A DNA stretch of 64,000 nucleotides, taken from the NCBI RefSeq assembly GCF_900240995.1, contig NZ_LT965953.1, forward strand, positions 1,809,018 through 1,873,017. The letters run 5' to 3'. The notes below the pieces were generated by a model. The model was given only the letters and a program-made list of their open reading frames with translations. It was not told where the DNA came from and ran no database searches. This stretch comes from Bacillus sp. Marseille-P3661. GTDB lineage: Bacteria > Bacillota > Bacilli > Bacillales > Bacillaceae_J. The position numbers and the translations under genes were made by a program. Shown one piece after another: positions 45,758 through 53,598 of the stretch. Positions within the stretch are counted from its first letter, which is position 1, and each line of letters begins with the position of its first letter.

Positions 45758-47386
45758 CTATTTTTTTAACCAAGCTGTTTCCGGATTCCAGTGTGTCATC
45801 TGTGTTTGCAGGAACCCATGATCTTGGACTTTTCCATTCTGAGCAAGTAAGGTACTCATAACTACTAAAGGAATACTAGTTTGATATTCGCCAAAGATTA
45901 ACTCTTGTAACTGTTGAGATAAATCAATTAAATCTTCAGATGTTGTCATTGTTTCCGCTGACTTTAATAAAGTCTCTGCGTCTTCGTTAAGTTTTGTCAT
46001 ACGATAATGTGAGCTGTCTGATGCCATACTTCTATTAAAATCAAAAATTACATTATTACTAATTCTAAAAGTCGTATGAATTAAATCTTCCCACGTTCCT
46101 TCACTACCTGTCTTTTCCGCCCAATGCGAGCTTTGTACACCATTTAATTCCAGATTAATTCCTACTTCTTTCAGATAAGCCTGGACTGCTGTATACATCT
46201 GTATCATATCAGGATTATTATTACTAAATGTTAGTGTGAGGTCTAATCCGTTACTATAGCCTGCAGTCTTAAGCAGCTCTTTAGCCTTTTCTGGGTCATA
46301 TGGTGTGCCCTCAACATCTTGACTGAACACGAGAGATTTAGGGACAGCCCATTGGTTCACAGCCTCTGCATATCCGTAAAATATTGTATCTACAATGGCT
46401 TGTTTATCAATGGCATAGCCAATTGCTTTTCTTACATTTACATCCGTTAATGGGGAGTCAGGATTCTCGCTATCTGGTGCTAAACTATATCCAATTGCGC
46501 CATTCGCATTTTCCAAAGTCTCAATTTCAAAGCTACTTTCTAAATTACGCGCACTATGTGGGGATGTATATAAATAAAGATCATAGTCCCCAGCCATCAT
46601 TGCAGCTTCAGCAGTTGCTGGTTCCTTAATGGTGTTGAATTCGACAGCATCCAAGTAAGGTAGACCTTCTACCCAATAGTTTTCATTTTTAACAAACGTT
46701 ACTTTTTGATCTTTAATCCATTCTTTAAAGACAAATGGACCTGTACCTACTGGATTTTCTTGTAGCCATTCTTCACCTTTTTCTTGATAAGCTGTAGGTG
46801 AGGCCATTTGTTCGAAACCAAATAACGCTTCAAAGATGCTATTATCCCAATTGGATAAATTTAGTTTCAAATTATATTCATCTAACACATCAATGGATTC
46901 AACAGCCGATGCCTCAACTCGTCCTTTATCTCGATAGTGCTCGATATTCCATTTTACAGCTTCCGCATTAAAGTCCGTTCCATCATGAAACTTAATTCCT
47001 TGATTTAACTCAACTGAAATGGTTTTAGCTTCGGGATCAGCTTCCCAGCCTTTGGCTAACCAGGGAATAATTTCTCCAGCTTCATTATAACGAGCAAGAG
47101 TTTCATACACTGTTAGTGATACGATACTGTCACCTCTTGATCGAATAAGAGGAGGTAATCCAAGGTTCATCAAATTATCGCCAGATACAATTTTTAACGT
47201 ACCACCGTATTTGTCATTCTCAGAGGTTTCAGTGGTTTCACTTTCTGCATTCGTCGATGTAGTCTCACTCTCATTTGTTGGAGTTTCACTTGTTTTGGAT
47301 GTACAGCCTACTAGTGTAATAGCCAGAAGTAACAGTATAAATACTCTCAATGCAACAACGTATGTTTTATTGATTTTTGTCCTCAT
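45758..47386 (-). CDS. ABC transporter solute-binding lipoprotein, peptide/nickel family (SBP_bac_5), copy 1
   Basis: About 542 residues with a lipoprotein signal (VFILLLLAITLVGCTSK) and a Ser/Thr/Glu-rich linker, then LAKGWEADPEAKTISVELN, IKFHDGTDFNAEAVKWNIEH and GTGPFVFKEWIKDQKVTFVK, followed by VRKAIGYAIDKQAIVD. It parallels the binding protein at 33.9 kb block by block. The frame extends to 47434, but the ATG at 47386 has a proper site (AAGGGTGG) and puts the signal peptide at the N-terminus. It lies between the two carboxylesterase genes, so the imported ligand is plausibly an ester. It presumably works with the DppBC and fused ATPase. Confidence 0.93.
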   Translation of the reverse strand: MRTKINKTYVVALRVFILLLLAITLVGCTSKTSETPTNESETTSTNAESETTETSENDKYGGTLKIVSGDNLMNLGLPPLIRSRGDSIVSLTVYETLARYNEAGEIIPWLAKGWEADPEAKTISVELNQGIKFHDGTDFNAEAVKWNIEHYRDKGRVEASAVESIDVLDEYNLKLNLSNWDNSIFEALFGFEQMASPTAYQEKGEEWLQENPVGTGPFVFKEWIKDQKVTFVKNENYWVEGLPYLDAVEFNTIKEPATAEAAMMAGDYDLYLYTSPHSARNLESSFEIETLENANGAIGYSLAPDSENPDSPLTDVNVRKAIGYAIDKQAIVDTIFYGYAEAVNQWAVPKSLVFSQDVEGTPYDPEKAKELLKTAGYSNGLDLTLTFSNNNPDMIQMYTAVQAYLKEVGINLELNGVQSSHWAEKTGSEGTWEDLIHTTFRISNNVIFDFNRSMASDSSHYRMTKLNEDAETLLKSAETMTTSEDLIDLSQQLQELIFGEYQTSIPLVVMSTLLAQNGKVQDHGFLQTQMTHWNPETAWLKK

Positions 47387-47459
47387 CTCTAACCACCCTT
47401 TTAATGAAATTTGTATTTTCATGCATTTAAACATACAAACTACTAATTTTAACTCTTAT

Positions 47460-48995
47460 TTAAGGATTTTGGCCTGAAACCATTAGTGTAGGTCGGTGTT
47501 TAATATTTAATTTTTCTGTTGCTTGTTCCCAAACTAATCGTTCTTCTGCATCAGGGTCACCTACTTGTCTTGTCACTTGGTCAAATATCATCGTTGACCT
47601 GTCACCAAGATCATAGGTTGACCATTTCGGAAGTTCTGGATGATTAGGTTGACCATGATAAGCAAAAGCGATCCATGCGTTTTGCATTTTAGTAGCAATT
47701 TGGTTTCGTTCATTTGAATTCCCTGTTTTCTGTATAGCTGACTCTTCACTTAAATTATTCCAAACAAAAGGAACTTCAACCCCATGTCCTGCACGGAAAA
47801 TCCCGTTAAACTGAGGTGATGGCCAATCAAATCGATACAACCATGTTGGTGCATTTTGTTTTGCCCTAACCTCTGCAAATTGAAGAGCTGCATATGTAAA
47901 AGCGTTATATGTCATCAGTGGCATCAATTTATCTATTATTGTTTCTCTTGATTCCCTCTCATGAAGATAGTAATCTGAAACTAGTGACCAATAAGGACCC
48001 GCCATAAATTTTACATGCTCTATAACTCCCTTATCGTCTAAACCTTTCCAAATTGGATCAAGAAGCAGATTAAGTCTAGCTTCATCAAGCGTTGTTCCAA
48101 TTATTACGGGTACGGACCTCGAAATCCCCTTTTCTAAGCGATCTATCGGATGCTCTGGAATAACTCCCCCATCTACAATAGGAGCGAGTGAGATCCCTAG
48201 CTTTAAATCTTTAACTGCTTGTAGGAAATGTTCAGCTTTGAATTCCTTTAATTTGTATAGTTCTTTCTCTTTTACGTCTAAATATTGGAGTACCTTTTCA
48301 GTGATTTTTGTAGCGGTACCTGAATCAGAAAATGTTGTAAGAGCACCGCTCTGTATGATCGCGCGATGAAAAAGCCCTTCTGCTATAGGCATAGTTAACA
48401 ATAGACCAACACTTCTACCACCTGCTGATTGTCCGAAGATTGTTATATTGTCTGGATCACCACCGAAGGCTGCTATGTTTTCCTTCACCCATTTCAATGC
48501 TTCCACTTGATCAAGTAAACCATAATTGCCTGAACCAGCGTATTCCTCACCACCAATATCGGCCAAATGGAGAAATCCAAAAGGCCCCAAACGGTAATTG
48601 ATAGTAACAACTACTACGTCACCATTTTCCACAAATGACTCAGCATTATATAAGGCTTTAGACCCTGAACCTTTGGCAAAACCTCCTCCATGTATCCAGA
48701 CCATAACCGGTTTTTTCTTCTGAGCGATCCCACTTGACCACACATTTAAGTACAGACAGTCTTCACTTATTTCACCTTGAATGGATGGATCGGCCACTTG
48801 CATCGCAGAAGGTCCAAACTTTGTAGCATCCCGAATTCCTACCCATTCCTCTGGCGGTTCAGGTTTTTGAAACCGATGCTTACCGATTGGTGGCTTGGCA
48901 AAGGGTATGCCTTTCCATACATATACATTCTCTTTCTTGACCCCTAGTACTTTCCCATACCTTGTATCAATAATTGTAGATCGAATTTTTATCAC
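47460..48995 (-). CDS. Type-B carboxylesterase (pNB-esterase-like), copy 2
   Basis: A 511-residue paralogue of copy 1, with ENVYVWKGIPFAKPPIG, WIHGGGFAKGSGSKAL, the nucleophile motif FGQSAGGRSVG (Ser in GxSxG), the acid in TTLDEARLN and the histidine in GHGVEVPFVW. It is cytosolic by sequence. The start is uncertain. The GTG at 48995 overlaps the only Shine-Dalgarno-like GGAG, so an ATT codon 9 bp further in, properly spaced from that GGAG, or an undetected upstream start, should be considered. It is the first gene of the transcript with binding protein 1 and esterase 1. The probable promoter is about 360 bp upstream. Confidence 0.9.
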   Translation of the reverse strand: MIKIRSTIIDTRYGKVLGVKKENVYVWKGIPFAKPPIGKHRFQKPEPPEEWVGIRDATKFGPSAMQVADPSIQGEISEDCLYLNVWSSGIAQKKKPVMVWIHGGGFAKGSGSKALYNAESFVENGDVVVVTINYRLGPFGFLHLADIGGEEYAGSGNYGLLDQVEALKWVKENIAAFGGDPDNITIFGQSAGGRSVGLLLTMPIAEGLFHRAIIQSGALTTFSDSGTATKITEKVLQYLDVKEKELYKLKEFKAEHFLQAVKDLKLGISLAPIVDGGVIPEHPIDRLEKGISRSVPVIIGTTLDEARLNLLLDPIWKGLDDKGVIEHVKFMAGPYWSLVSDYYLHERESRETIIDKLMPLMTYNAFTYAALQFAEVRAKQNAPTWLYRFDWPSPQFNGIFRAGHGVEVPFVWNNLSEESAIQKTGNSNERNQIATKMQNAWIAFAYHGQPNHPELPKWSTYDLGDRSTMIFDQVTRQVGDPDAEERLVWEQATEKLNIKHRPTLMVSGQNP

Positions 48996-49355
48996 TCCAG
49001 TCCATATTTGAATGCATTTTTAAGTTCTCTCGAGTCTTCCATACTGTAAAAAGTGTATTTCAAATCATTTAGTCCCCTTGGATTGTATGCGTTTTCATAG
49101 TTTTGTAAAATAATTACAACTTCAAACATTTTGTGAGTATTGAAATTCTTTAACCTGTTTTAGCACCTTTTCACTTTTAACTATGGAATAACTAATTGGT
49201 AATTTGGAAACGTTTCCCCTTTTTAGTTTAGTGACTCATCCTGTTAAAATTGAGATTATTATGAATTTTTAGATAATTACACGAATGCGTCTCTTTCATA
49301 TATATAGAACCAGGAATCCCCTCCTTGATACAACATGTTATCCAAAATTTTCATA
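48996..49355. other. Long untranslated leader or gap upstream of esterase 2
   Basis: About 360 bp lie between the C/G-run promoter element and the esterase start. No ORF or clear riboswitch fold is recognised. Confidence 0.3.
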
Positions 49356-49410
49356 ATAGTATACCCCCCTTTAAAATGGGAACAATCCCCATTTTGAGGG
49401 GGGCGGAATA
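49356..49410 (-). promoter_or_regulatory. C/G-run promoter element of the esterase/binding-protein operon
   Basis: Plus strand: TAGTATACCCCCC, TTTAAAATGGGAAC, then AATCCCCATTTTGAGGGGGG. The two arms (CCCCCCTTTAAAATGGGA and TCCCCATTTTGAGGGGGG) form a long inverted repeat around ACAA with few mismatches. On the minus strand TATACT follows GGGGGG and may be a -10. It matches the element at 39409 in order and spacing. Confidence 0.55.
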
Positions 49411-49440
49411 TAAATCACAAGTATTACATCTTTTGTAACA

Positions 49441-49475
49441 CAAAAAAAAACGCTCAGTTTAAAATTCTGAACGTT
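49441..49475 (-). terminator. Terminator downstream of the pantothenate-type symporter
   Basis: AACGCTCAG and CTGAACGTT pair (one mismatch) around a 9-base loop. On the minus strand the hairpin is followed by nine T residues. It ends the transcript of the symporter, whose stop lies about 215 bp upstream. The stretch between holds no gene I can support. Confidence 0.8.
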
Positions 49476-49690
49476 TTTCACTTGCTAACTTAAGTGCTAA
49501 TTTAGCAATAGCTATAATGTTTCGAAGACATATTGTACGGTATTTAAGCAAATTCACTAAATACTGGCTTTTTGCATGTGTCCACAAAAACACTAAAAAA
49601 GCCGTTTTAACCCTAGTAGCGCACCGTATGTCCGAACAATCTCAAAGAGCAAAAATAGATTACCAAACCAATCCGTCTAACTTGCTAGAG

Positions 49691-51118
49691 CTAATTAATT
49701 CTCTTCACTGTACCTAAACTAAAACTAACATAAGCCACGAATGCAAGTCCAATCGATGAAACAACTGCATGCATTCCGAATGGTTGTGGATAATAGGATT
49801 GGAATAAGACGTAGGAGATTATTCCAACTACCATTGAAGCAAGGGCTCCATATTTATTTCCATTTTTCCAATAAAGACCCATCACAATCGGCCATAAAAA
49901 CGCTGCTTCCAATCCACCAATCGCAAATAAGTTAAGCCAGATTATTAAATCAGGAGGATTAACCGCCATCAAAAAGACGATGACTCCCAGTAAAGCTGTA
50001 ATTCCCATACTAATTTGCTGTACTTTTTTACGAGAAACATTAGGGTTTATGTAATTAATATATACATCTTTCACAATCGTTGAACTCACTAATAAAAGTA
50101 ATGAGTCCACCGTTGACATAATGGCTGCTAACGGTGCAGCAAGCACAATTCCAGCTAACCATGGAGGTAACACTTCCAGTGCAATAAGCGGCATTACGCG
50201 ATCGCCCACTTCAATTCCTGGTAAAATTGGACGAGCGAATACACCAATTACATGCATGTTTAGCATAATAACACCCACGACAATCGTGCCAATGATTAAG
50301 GCTCGGTGAAAGGACTGTGTGTTTTTATAAGACATTGCACGAACAGCTATTTGTGGTAATGCCACAACACCGACACCCACTAATACCCAATAAGAAGAGA
50401 CATAAGCAGGTGTTAATGTTCCTTTTGCTCCAAAAGGCGTAATTAAATTGGGATTCTCAGCTTGAAGGTCAGCTATGATTGTTGATATTCCTCCACCTGC
50501 GATAATAACACCAATGAGCAGAATCACTGTGCCCATAAACATGATACTTCCTTGAACTGCATCAGTTAATGTTACAGCACGAAATCCACCAAACGTTACA
50601 TAAATTAAAACAGTTACTACGAAAATAAACAAAGCTGATTGATACGATAAGCCTGTCAATGATTCAATCAGACGGCCCCCACCAATCCATTGAGCTGCCA
50701 TTGCGGAAAATAAAAAAACAACTATACTACAAGAAGATAGTAATACGACCCACTTCGATTGGTATCGCTCTTTCAAAAAGTCAACCAATGTAATTGCCTG
50801 ATACTTTCGGGTTACAATCGCAAATTTTTTCCCTAGAATCATTAAAGTAAAATATCCTGTTGCTACCTGAGTCACCGACAACAACACCCAACCTAATCCC
50901 TCATTATAGGCAACACCAGGGCCGCCAATGAAGCTACTTGCACTGCCATATGTCGCAGTCATTGTCATTGCAAGTACAAAACCGCCTAAACTCCGACCAC
51001 CTAAATAGTAATCCTGCACAAAAGATTGATTTGTTTTATCGTTTCGACTTGCTATTAATCCAATAATAAAAATAAGGGCCACTGAACCAAATAACGTACT
51101 TGCTGCTTCCCAATTCAT
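49691..51118 (-). CDS. Sodium:solute symporter, pantothenate-permease type (PanF-like)
   Basis: A 475-residue SSS-family transporter with about 13 helices. The early region DYYLGGRSLGGFVLAMTMTA, then GSASSFIGGPG, YQAITLVDFLKERY and AAQWIGGGRLIESL is typical of sodium/pantothenate symporters. The C-terminal half ends with LWPIVMGLYWKNGNKYGALA. Its ATG overlaps the stop of the small YhdT-like gene (ATGA). YhdT-PanF pairing is known from many bacteria and supports the assignment, although related pairs may carry other acids. It could import a carboxylic acid for the island, but its location beside the island is the only hint. Confidence 0.85.
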   Translation of the reverse strand: MNWEAASTLFGSVALIFIIGLIASRNDKTNQSFVQDYYLGGRSLGGFVLAMTMTATYGSASSFIGGPGVAYNEGLGWVLLSVTQVATGYFTLMILGKKFAIVTRKYQAITLVDFLKERYQSKWVVLLSSCSIVVFLFSAMAAQWIGGGRLIESLTGLSYQSALFIFVVTVLIYVTFGGFRAVTLTDAVQGSIMFMGTVILLIGVIIAGGGISTIIADLQAENPNLITPFGAKGTLTPAYVSSYWVLVGVGVVALPQIAVRAMSYKNTQSFHRALIIGTIVVGVIMLNMHVIGVFARPILPGIEVGDRVMPLIALEVLPPWLAGIVLAAPLAAIMSTVDSLLLLVSSTIVKDVYINYINPNVSRKKVQQISMGITALLGVIVFLMAVNPPDLIIWLNLFAIGGLEAAFLWPIVMGLYWKNGNKYGALASMVVGIISYVLFQSYYPQPFGMHAVVSSIGLAFVAYVSFSLGTVKRIN

Positions 51119-51390
51119 TCTTTTAACTCCTCGTCACTAAATGGAACATCCACAAAAAATACTTTTACAATAATAAATACCAATATTGACATGACAACTA
51201 CACCCATTACACAGCTGTAGAAAAACCATGCTGGGAATCCAAAAACATATGTATAGCTGGAAGGTTCTTTACTTCCCAATCCATAAGCAAATGCAAACCA
51301 CCATACAAAATTAAATAGTACGAGTCCAATTCCGATTAGTGCTTCCCTATTTGCTATTTTAAATCGCTGGTCATTAGTATGTTTGCTCAA
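51115..51390 (-). CDS. YhdT family small membrane protein (symporter partner)
   Basis: A 91-residue protein with two membrane helices (ALIGIGLVLFNFVWWFAFAYGL and the later FYSCVMGVVVMSILVFIIVKVFF, given in parts), the pattern FVWWFAFAYGLG, then YTYVFGFPAWFFYSC being typical of YhdT/DUF997 proteins. These are encoded next to PanF-type symporters and are presumed accessory subunits. Its stop overlaps the symporter start by 4 bp. The start follows GGAGGGATATAT. Confidence 0.8.
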   Translation of the reverse strand: MSKHTNDQRFKIANREALIGIGLVLFNFVWWFAFAYGLGSKEPSSYTYVFGFPAWFFYSCVMGVVVMSILVFIIVKVFFVDVPFSDEELKE

Positions 51391-51566
51391 TATATATCCC
51401 TCCTTCTGTATTTTCTTAGATGAAACTTCGTCCTTAAGTATGATATGAGTAGTCTTTTTTCTAACACAGCAAAACGATACTTAAAGTTGAACATTTACCT
51501 TAATACAATGTTTTTAATATATAGGTAAAATATTACTATAAATAGATTGGTAAATAAACAAGAAAA

Positions 51567-51641
51567 CACGGGGAAAACGCGGGGACGGTTCTCACGTATA
51601 CAATTTTGGTTTGCAACGCACAAGAATCGTCCCCATGTCCC
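51567..51641. repeat. REP-like element of the GGGGACGGTTCT type
   Basis: GGGGACGGTTCT (51581-51592) and AGAATCGTCCCC (51623-51634) form a hairpin-capable inverted repeat, with flanks GGGGAAAACGC and ATGTCCC. This sequence type is widespread between genes in Bacillus and other Firmicutes and is generally linked to RAYT/IS200-like transposases. No such transposase is in the window. Confidence 0.75.
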
Positions 51642-51722
51642 ATTGCAGATTAGGAATTTTTTTTAAAATCTTAAGCAAACTATATTAGTATTCACAACTA
51701 TAATATCGAAAGGAGATTGTAT

Positions 51723-51854
51723 ATGAAACATAATGAAAAGACATCTAATATAGTTGATCAAAAGAAACTTTTAGAGGATAAAGTAAAAAAAGCTAGAGCA
51801 AACGAATTTGAAAACGTACGCACCAACAACACAAATGGAGTTCCTGAACAATAA
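51723..51854 (+). CDS. Small hydrophilic protein of 43 residues, unknown function
   Basis: MKHNEKTSNIVDQKKLLEDK continues to a Lys/Arg/Asn-rich end (NNTNGVPEQ). The ATG is preceded by AAAGGAG at 7-bp spacing and the frame is followed by a hairpin, which makes it a credible gene despite its size. It is charged, has no membrane segment and no cysteine. The size and composition recall small spore or stress proteins of Bacillus, but I do not recognise a family. Confidence 0.6.
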   Translation: MKHNEKTSNIVDQKKLLEDKVKKARANEFENVRTNNTNGVPEQ

Positions 51855-51892
51855 GGTGTTAACAGTCATACTCTCCTATTTTGCGATGAAAA

Positions 51893-51926
51893 AGCCGATT
51901 GATTTTTATAAAAAAGCCAATCGGCT
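51893..51926. terminator. Terminator hairpin between small ORF and Mef-like gene
   Basis: AGCCGATTG pairs with CCAATCGGCT around a loop of about 15 bases containing A- and T-runs. It lies between the converging small ORF (plus) and the efflux gene (minus). Confidence 0.6.
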
Positions 51927-51965
51927 ATATTCAAAGTTTTAGATAACTTATTTCTATATTCTCAC

Positions 51966-53219
51966 CTAATTAGTCGGTTCTTCATTCAAAACAGGCTTTC
52001 CCGCTTCAACTAATACATTGTTTCGTCCCAAGAAAATAGCAAGAATAAAAATCAAAACTCCTGTTCCTATTAGGAGCCATTCGATTCTAATAATGTCTGC
52101 GATTGGTCCAAATATCAGCATTCCAATTGGCATCATCGAGGTAGAAATCATCCCCATAACTCCAAACACTCTTCCTAAATAATCTTCCTCAATTTTCTCC
52201 TGTAATAAAACGGTAGTTGGTGTATTAAAAATGGTCATAGCAACCCCAAATAATGCCATGAACACCAAATAAATCCAAAAGATCGGCACGACACCAAGCG
52301 CAAGTGTGCAGACGCCCATAATAAGACTTGCAAATGTCATCGTTTTAATCTTGTTCTGAAATCCTCCCCAAGCAGCAATCACGCCGCCACCTACCATCAT
52401 GCCAATAGAAAAGGCGATCTCGATTGCAGTAAGTCTCCACACGTCACCACCGAAGCTACGAGTAACTTGCAATGGTGTCAAAAACGCTGCAGGAGCCATT
52501 AACACAAAGAAGAAAGCAAAAAATAAGAAGAATTTCTTTAAAAAATCATGGTTATTTACATATTTTAAGCCTTCTACAAAGTCACTAAAATAACTAGAAG
52601 TTTGTTTTTCAGCCGCCTTCTCATGTACAGAGACCTTTAAAAAAGCAAGCAATGTTACGATCGCAATAACTGCCGTAATTACATCGATGAAAAAGATGAT
52701 GTCAATCGAAGTAGTAGCCAATAAAGCTGCACTGACCATCGGCGATACGAACATTATTACAGCTTGAATACTTCCATTAGCTCCATTTACCTTTGTCAGC
52801 TTATCCTTCGGAACAATTTGTGGTAAAATCGCACCTACAGCCGGCATTTGGATTCCTGTCCCAAACGCACGAATCGCTGCCATCAAGAATAGTAGCCAAA
52901 TTGCATCAAATCCCATTAAAAACAGAATGGCAAGAATCAGTGTTGCAATCGCAATGAGTCCGTCCGCTAAAATAATCAGCATTTTTCGGTTATAGCGATC
53001 TGCCCAAACCCCTGCGACGGGGGACAAAATGAAGGTTGGGATAAAACCGCAAATAATGTACAACGTCATCATTAAACCCGATTCTGTAGTTAAAGTGATA
53101 TACCACATAATGGCGTATTGGACTAGAGACGATCCAAATAGCGATATGGTTTGACTACTTAAAAAGAGAATAATATTTCTCAGCCAATTCTCCTTGTAAT
53201 TGTTATCAACTGTATTCAT
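51966..53219 (-). CDS. MFS efflux protein, Mef (macrolide efflux)-like
   Basis: A 417-residue, 12-helix MFS_3-type transporter closely resembling Mef proteins in layout: NIILFLSSQTISLFGSSLVQ, AGVWADRYNRKMLIILADG (motif A), AIRAFGTGIQMPAVGAILPQ (shown in part), VNGANGSIQAVIMFVSP and late TTVLLQEKIEEDYLGRVFGV with ISTSMMPIGMLIFGP. The predicted activity is proton-driven export of a macrolide or other hydrophobic drug. Immediately upstream are a macrolide-type leader peptide and an attenuator hairpin, which strongly support drug-inducible expression. No transposon ends are seen, so it looks like a native chromosomal gene. The exact drug range is not known. Confidence 0.88.
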   Translation of the reverse strand: MNTVDNNYKENWLRNIILFLSSQTISLFGSSLVQYAIMWYITLTTESGLMMTLYIICGFIPTFILSPVAGVWADRYNRKMLIILADGLIAIATLILAILFLMGFDAIWLLFLMAAIRAFGTGIQMPAVGAILPQIVPKDKLTKVNGANGSIQAVIMFVSPMVSAALLATTSIDIIFFIDVITAVIAIVTLLAFLKVSVHEKAAEKQTSSYFSDFVEGLKYVNNHDFLKKFFLFFAFFFVLMAPAAFLTPLQVTRSFGGDVWRLTAIEIAFSIGMMVGGGVIAAWGGFQNKIKTMTFASLIMGVCTLALGVVPIFWIYLVFMALFGVAMTIFNTPTTVLLQEKIEEDYLGRVFGVMGMISTSMMPIGMLIFGPIADIIRIEWLLIGTGVLIFILAIFLGRNNVLVEAGKPVLNEEPTN

Positions 53220-53303
53220 TTACTAACAACTCATTTCTATAAAATTTTTATTTAATTTGTTTAACCTACGTTCATAAACATCGTTCACACTTATTTTTAA
53301 AGA

Positions 53304-53339
53304 CAACAAAAAAAGAGGGGAAATATCATCCCCTCTTTT
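53304..53339 (-). terminator. Attenuator (intrinsic terminator) in the leader of the Mef-like gene
   Basis: AAAAGAGGGG (53311-53320) and CCCCTCTTTT (53330-53339) form a perfect 10-bp stem, and on the minus strand a run of seven T follows. It lies between the leader peptide and the efflux gene start, so default transcription should stop here. An upstream GCTCTG/CAGAGC hairpin and a GGAAACC segment able to pair with the leader's own GGTTTTCC are candidate antiterminator parts. Confidence 0.85.
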
Positions 53340-53423
53340 CATATAACCGTTAAATGTTGGTTTCCTTAAAAATAGACAGACGTATCCCGTTGCTCTGAAC
53401 ACAGGCAGAGCCTTCAATCGTAT

Positions 53424-53471
53424 TTACTTAACGAATGAAAGTGGGAATCTTAATCTCATTGATGCTGTCAA
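53424..53471 (-). CDS. Macrolide-type leader peptide MTASMRLRFPLSFVK
   Basis: A 15-residue ORF starting with TTG, 8 bp after a perfect GGAGG. Its first eight residues, MTASMRLR, are identical to the leader peptide known upstream of mef/msr(D) elements (MTASMRLK for staphylococcal msr(A)). There, macrolide-bound ribosomes stall on the +x(+)-type Arg-Leu-Arg/Lys end and prevent formation of the downstream terminator. Here the leader is followed by an attenuator and a Mef-like pump. The additional seven residues (FPLSFVK) are not part of the classic short leader. It was missed by ORF calling because of its size and TTG start. Confidence 0.85.
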   Translation of the reverse strand: MTASMRLRFPLSFVK

Positions 53472-53505
53472 AAGGAAAACCTCCATTTCTCTTATAATTA
53501 AAATG

Positions 53506-53534
53506 ATTATATCAAATAGGACAAATAAAAACAA
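53506..53534 (-). promoter_or_regulatory. Sigma-A promoter of the leader/efflux transcript
   Basis: On the minus strand TTGTTT (53534-53529) and TATAAT (53511-53506) are separated by 17 bp, placing the transcript start near 53499, about 28 bp before the leader start codon. Confidence 0.7.
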
Positions 53535-53598
53535 TTAATAATCTTCTACTTTTGACACGTTCCAGGCAAACAGTTTATTTTTGAATATTACGATCGAA

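Noticed and set aside
49356-49410. Sigma-54 promoter or CsoR operator
   Set aside because: No GG-N10-GC spacing for sigma-54. The C-run/G-run order does not match the compact CsoR-family sites I know, so only a generic regulatory label is given.
49517-49717. 66-residue plus-strand ORF
   Set aside because: It overlaps the 3' end of the symporter gene on the other strand and lacks a ribosome binding site and family features.
53223-53417. 64-residue minus-strand ORF over the attenuator
   Set aside because: It starts with TTG without a ribosome binding site and spans the attenuator hairpin. It is an accident of the regulatory leader.
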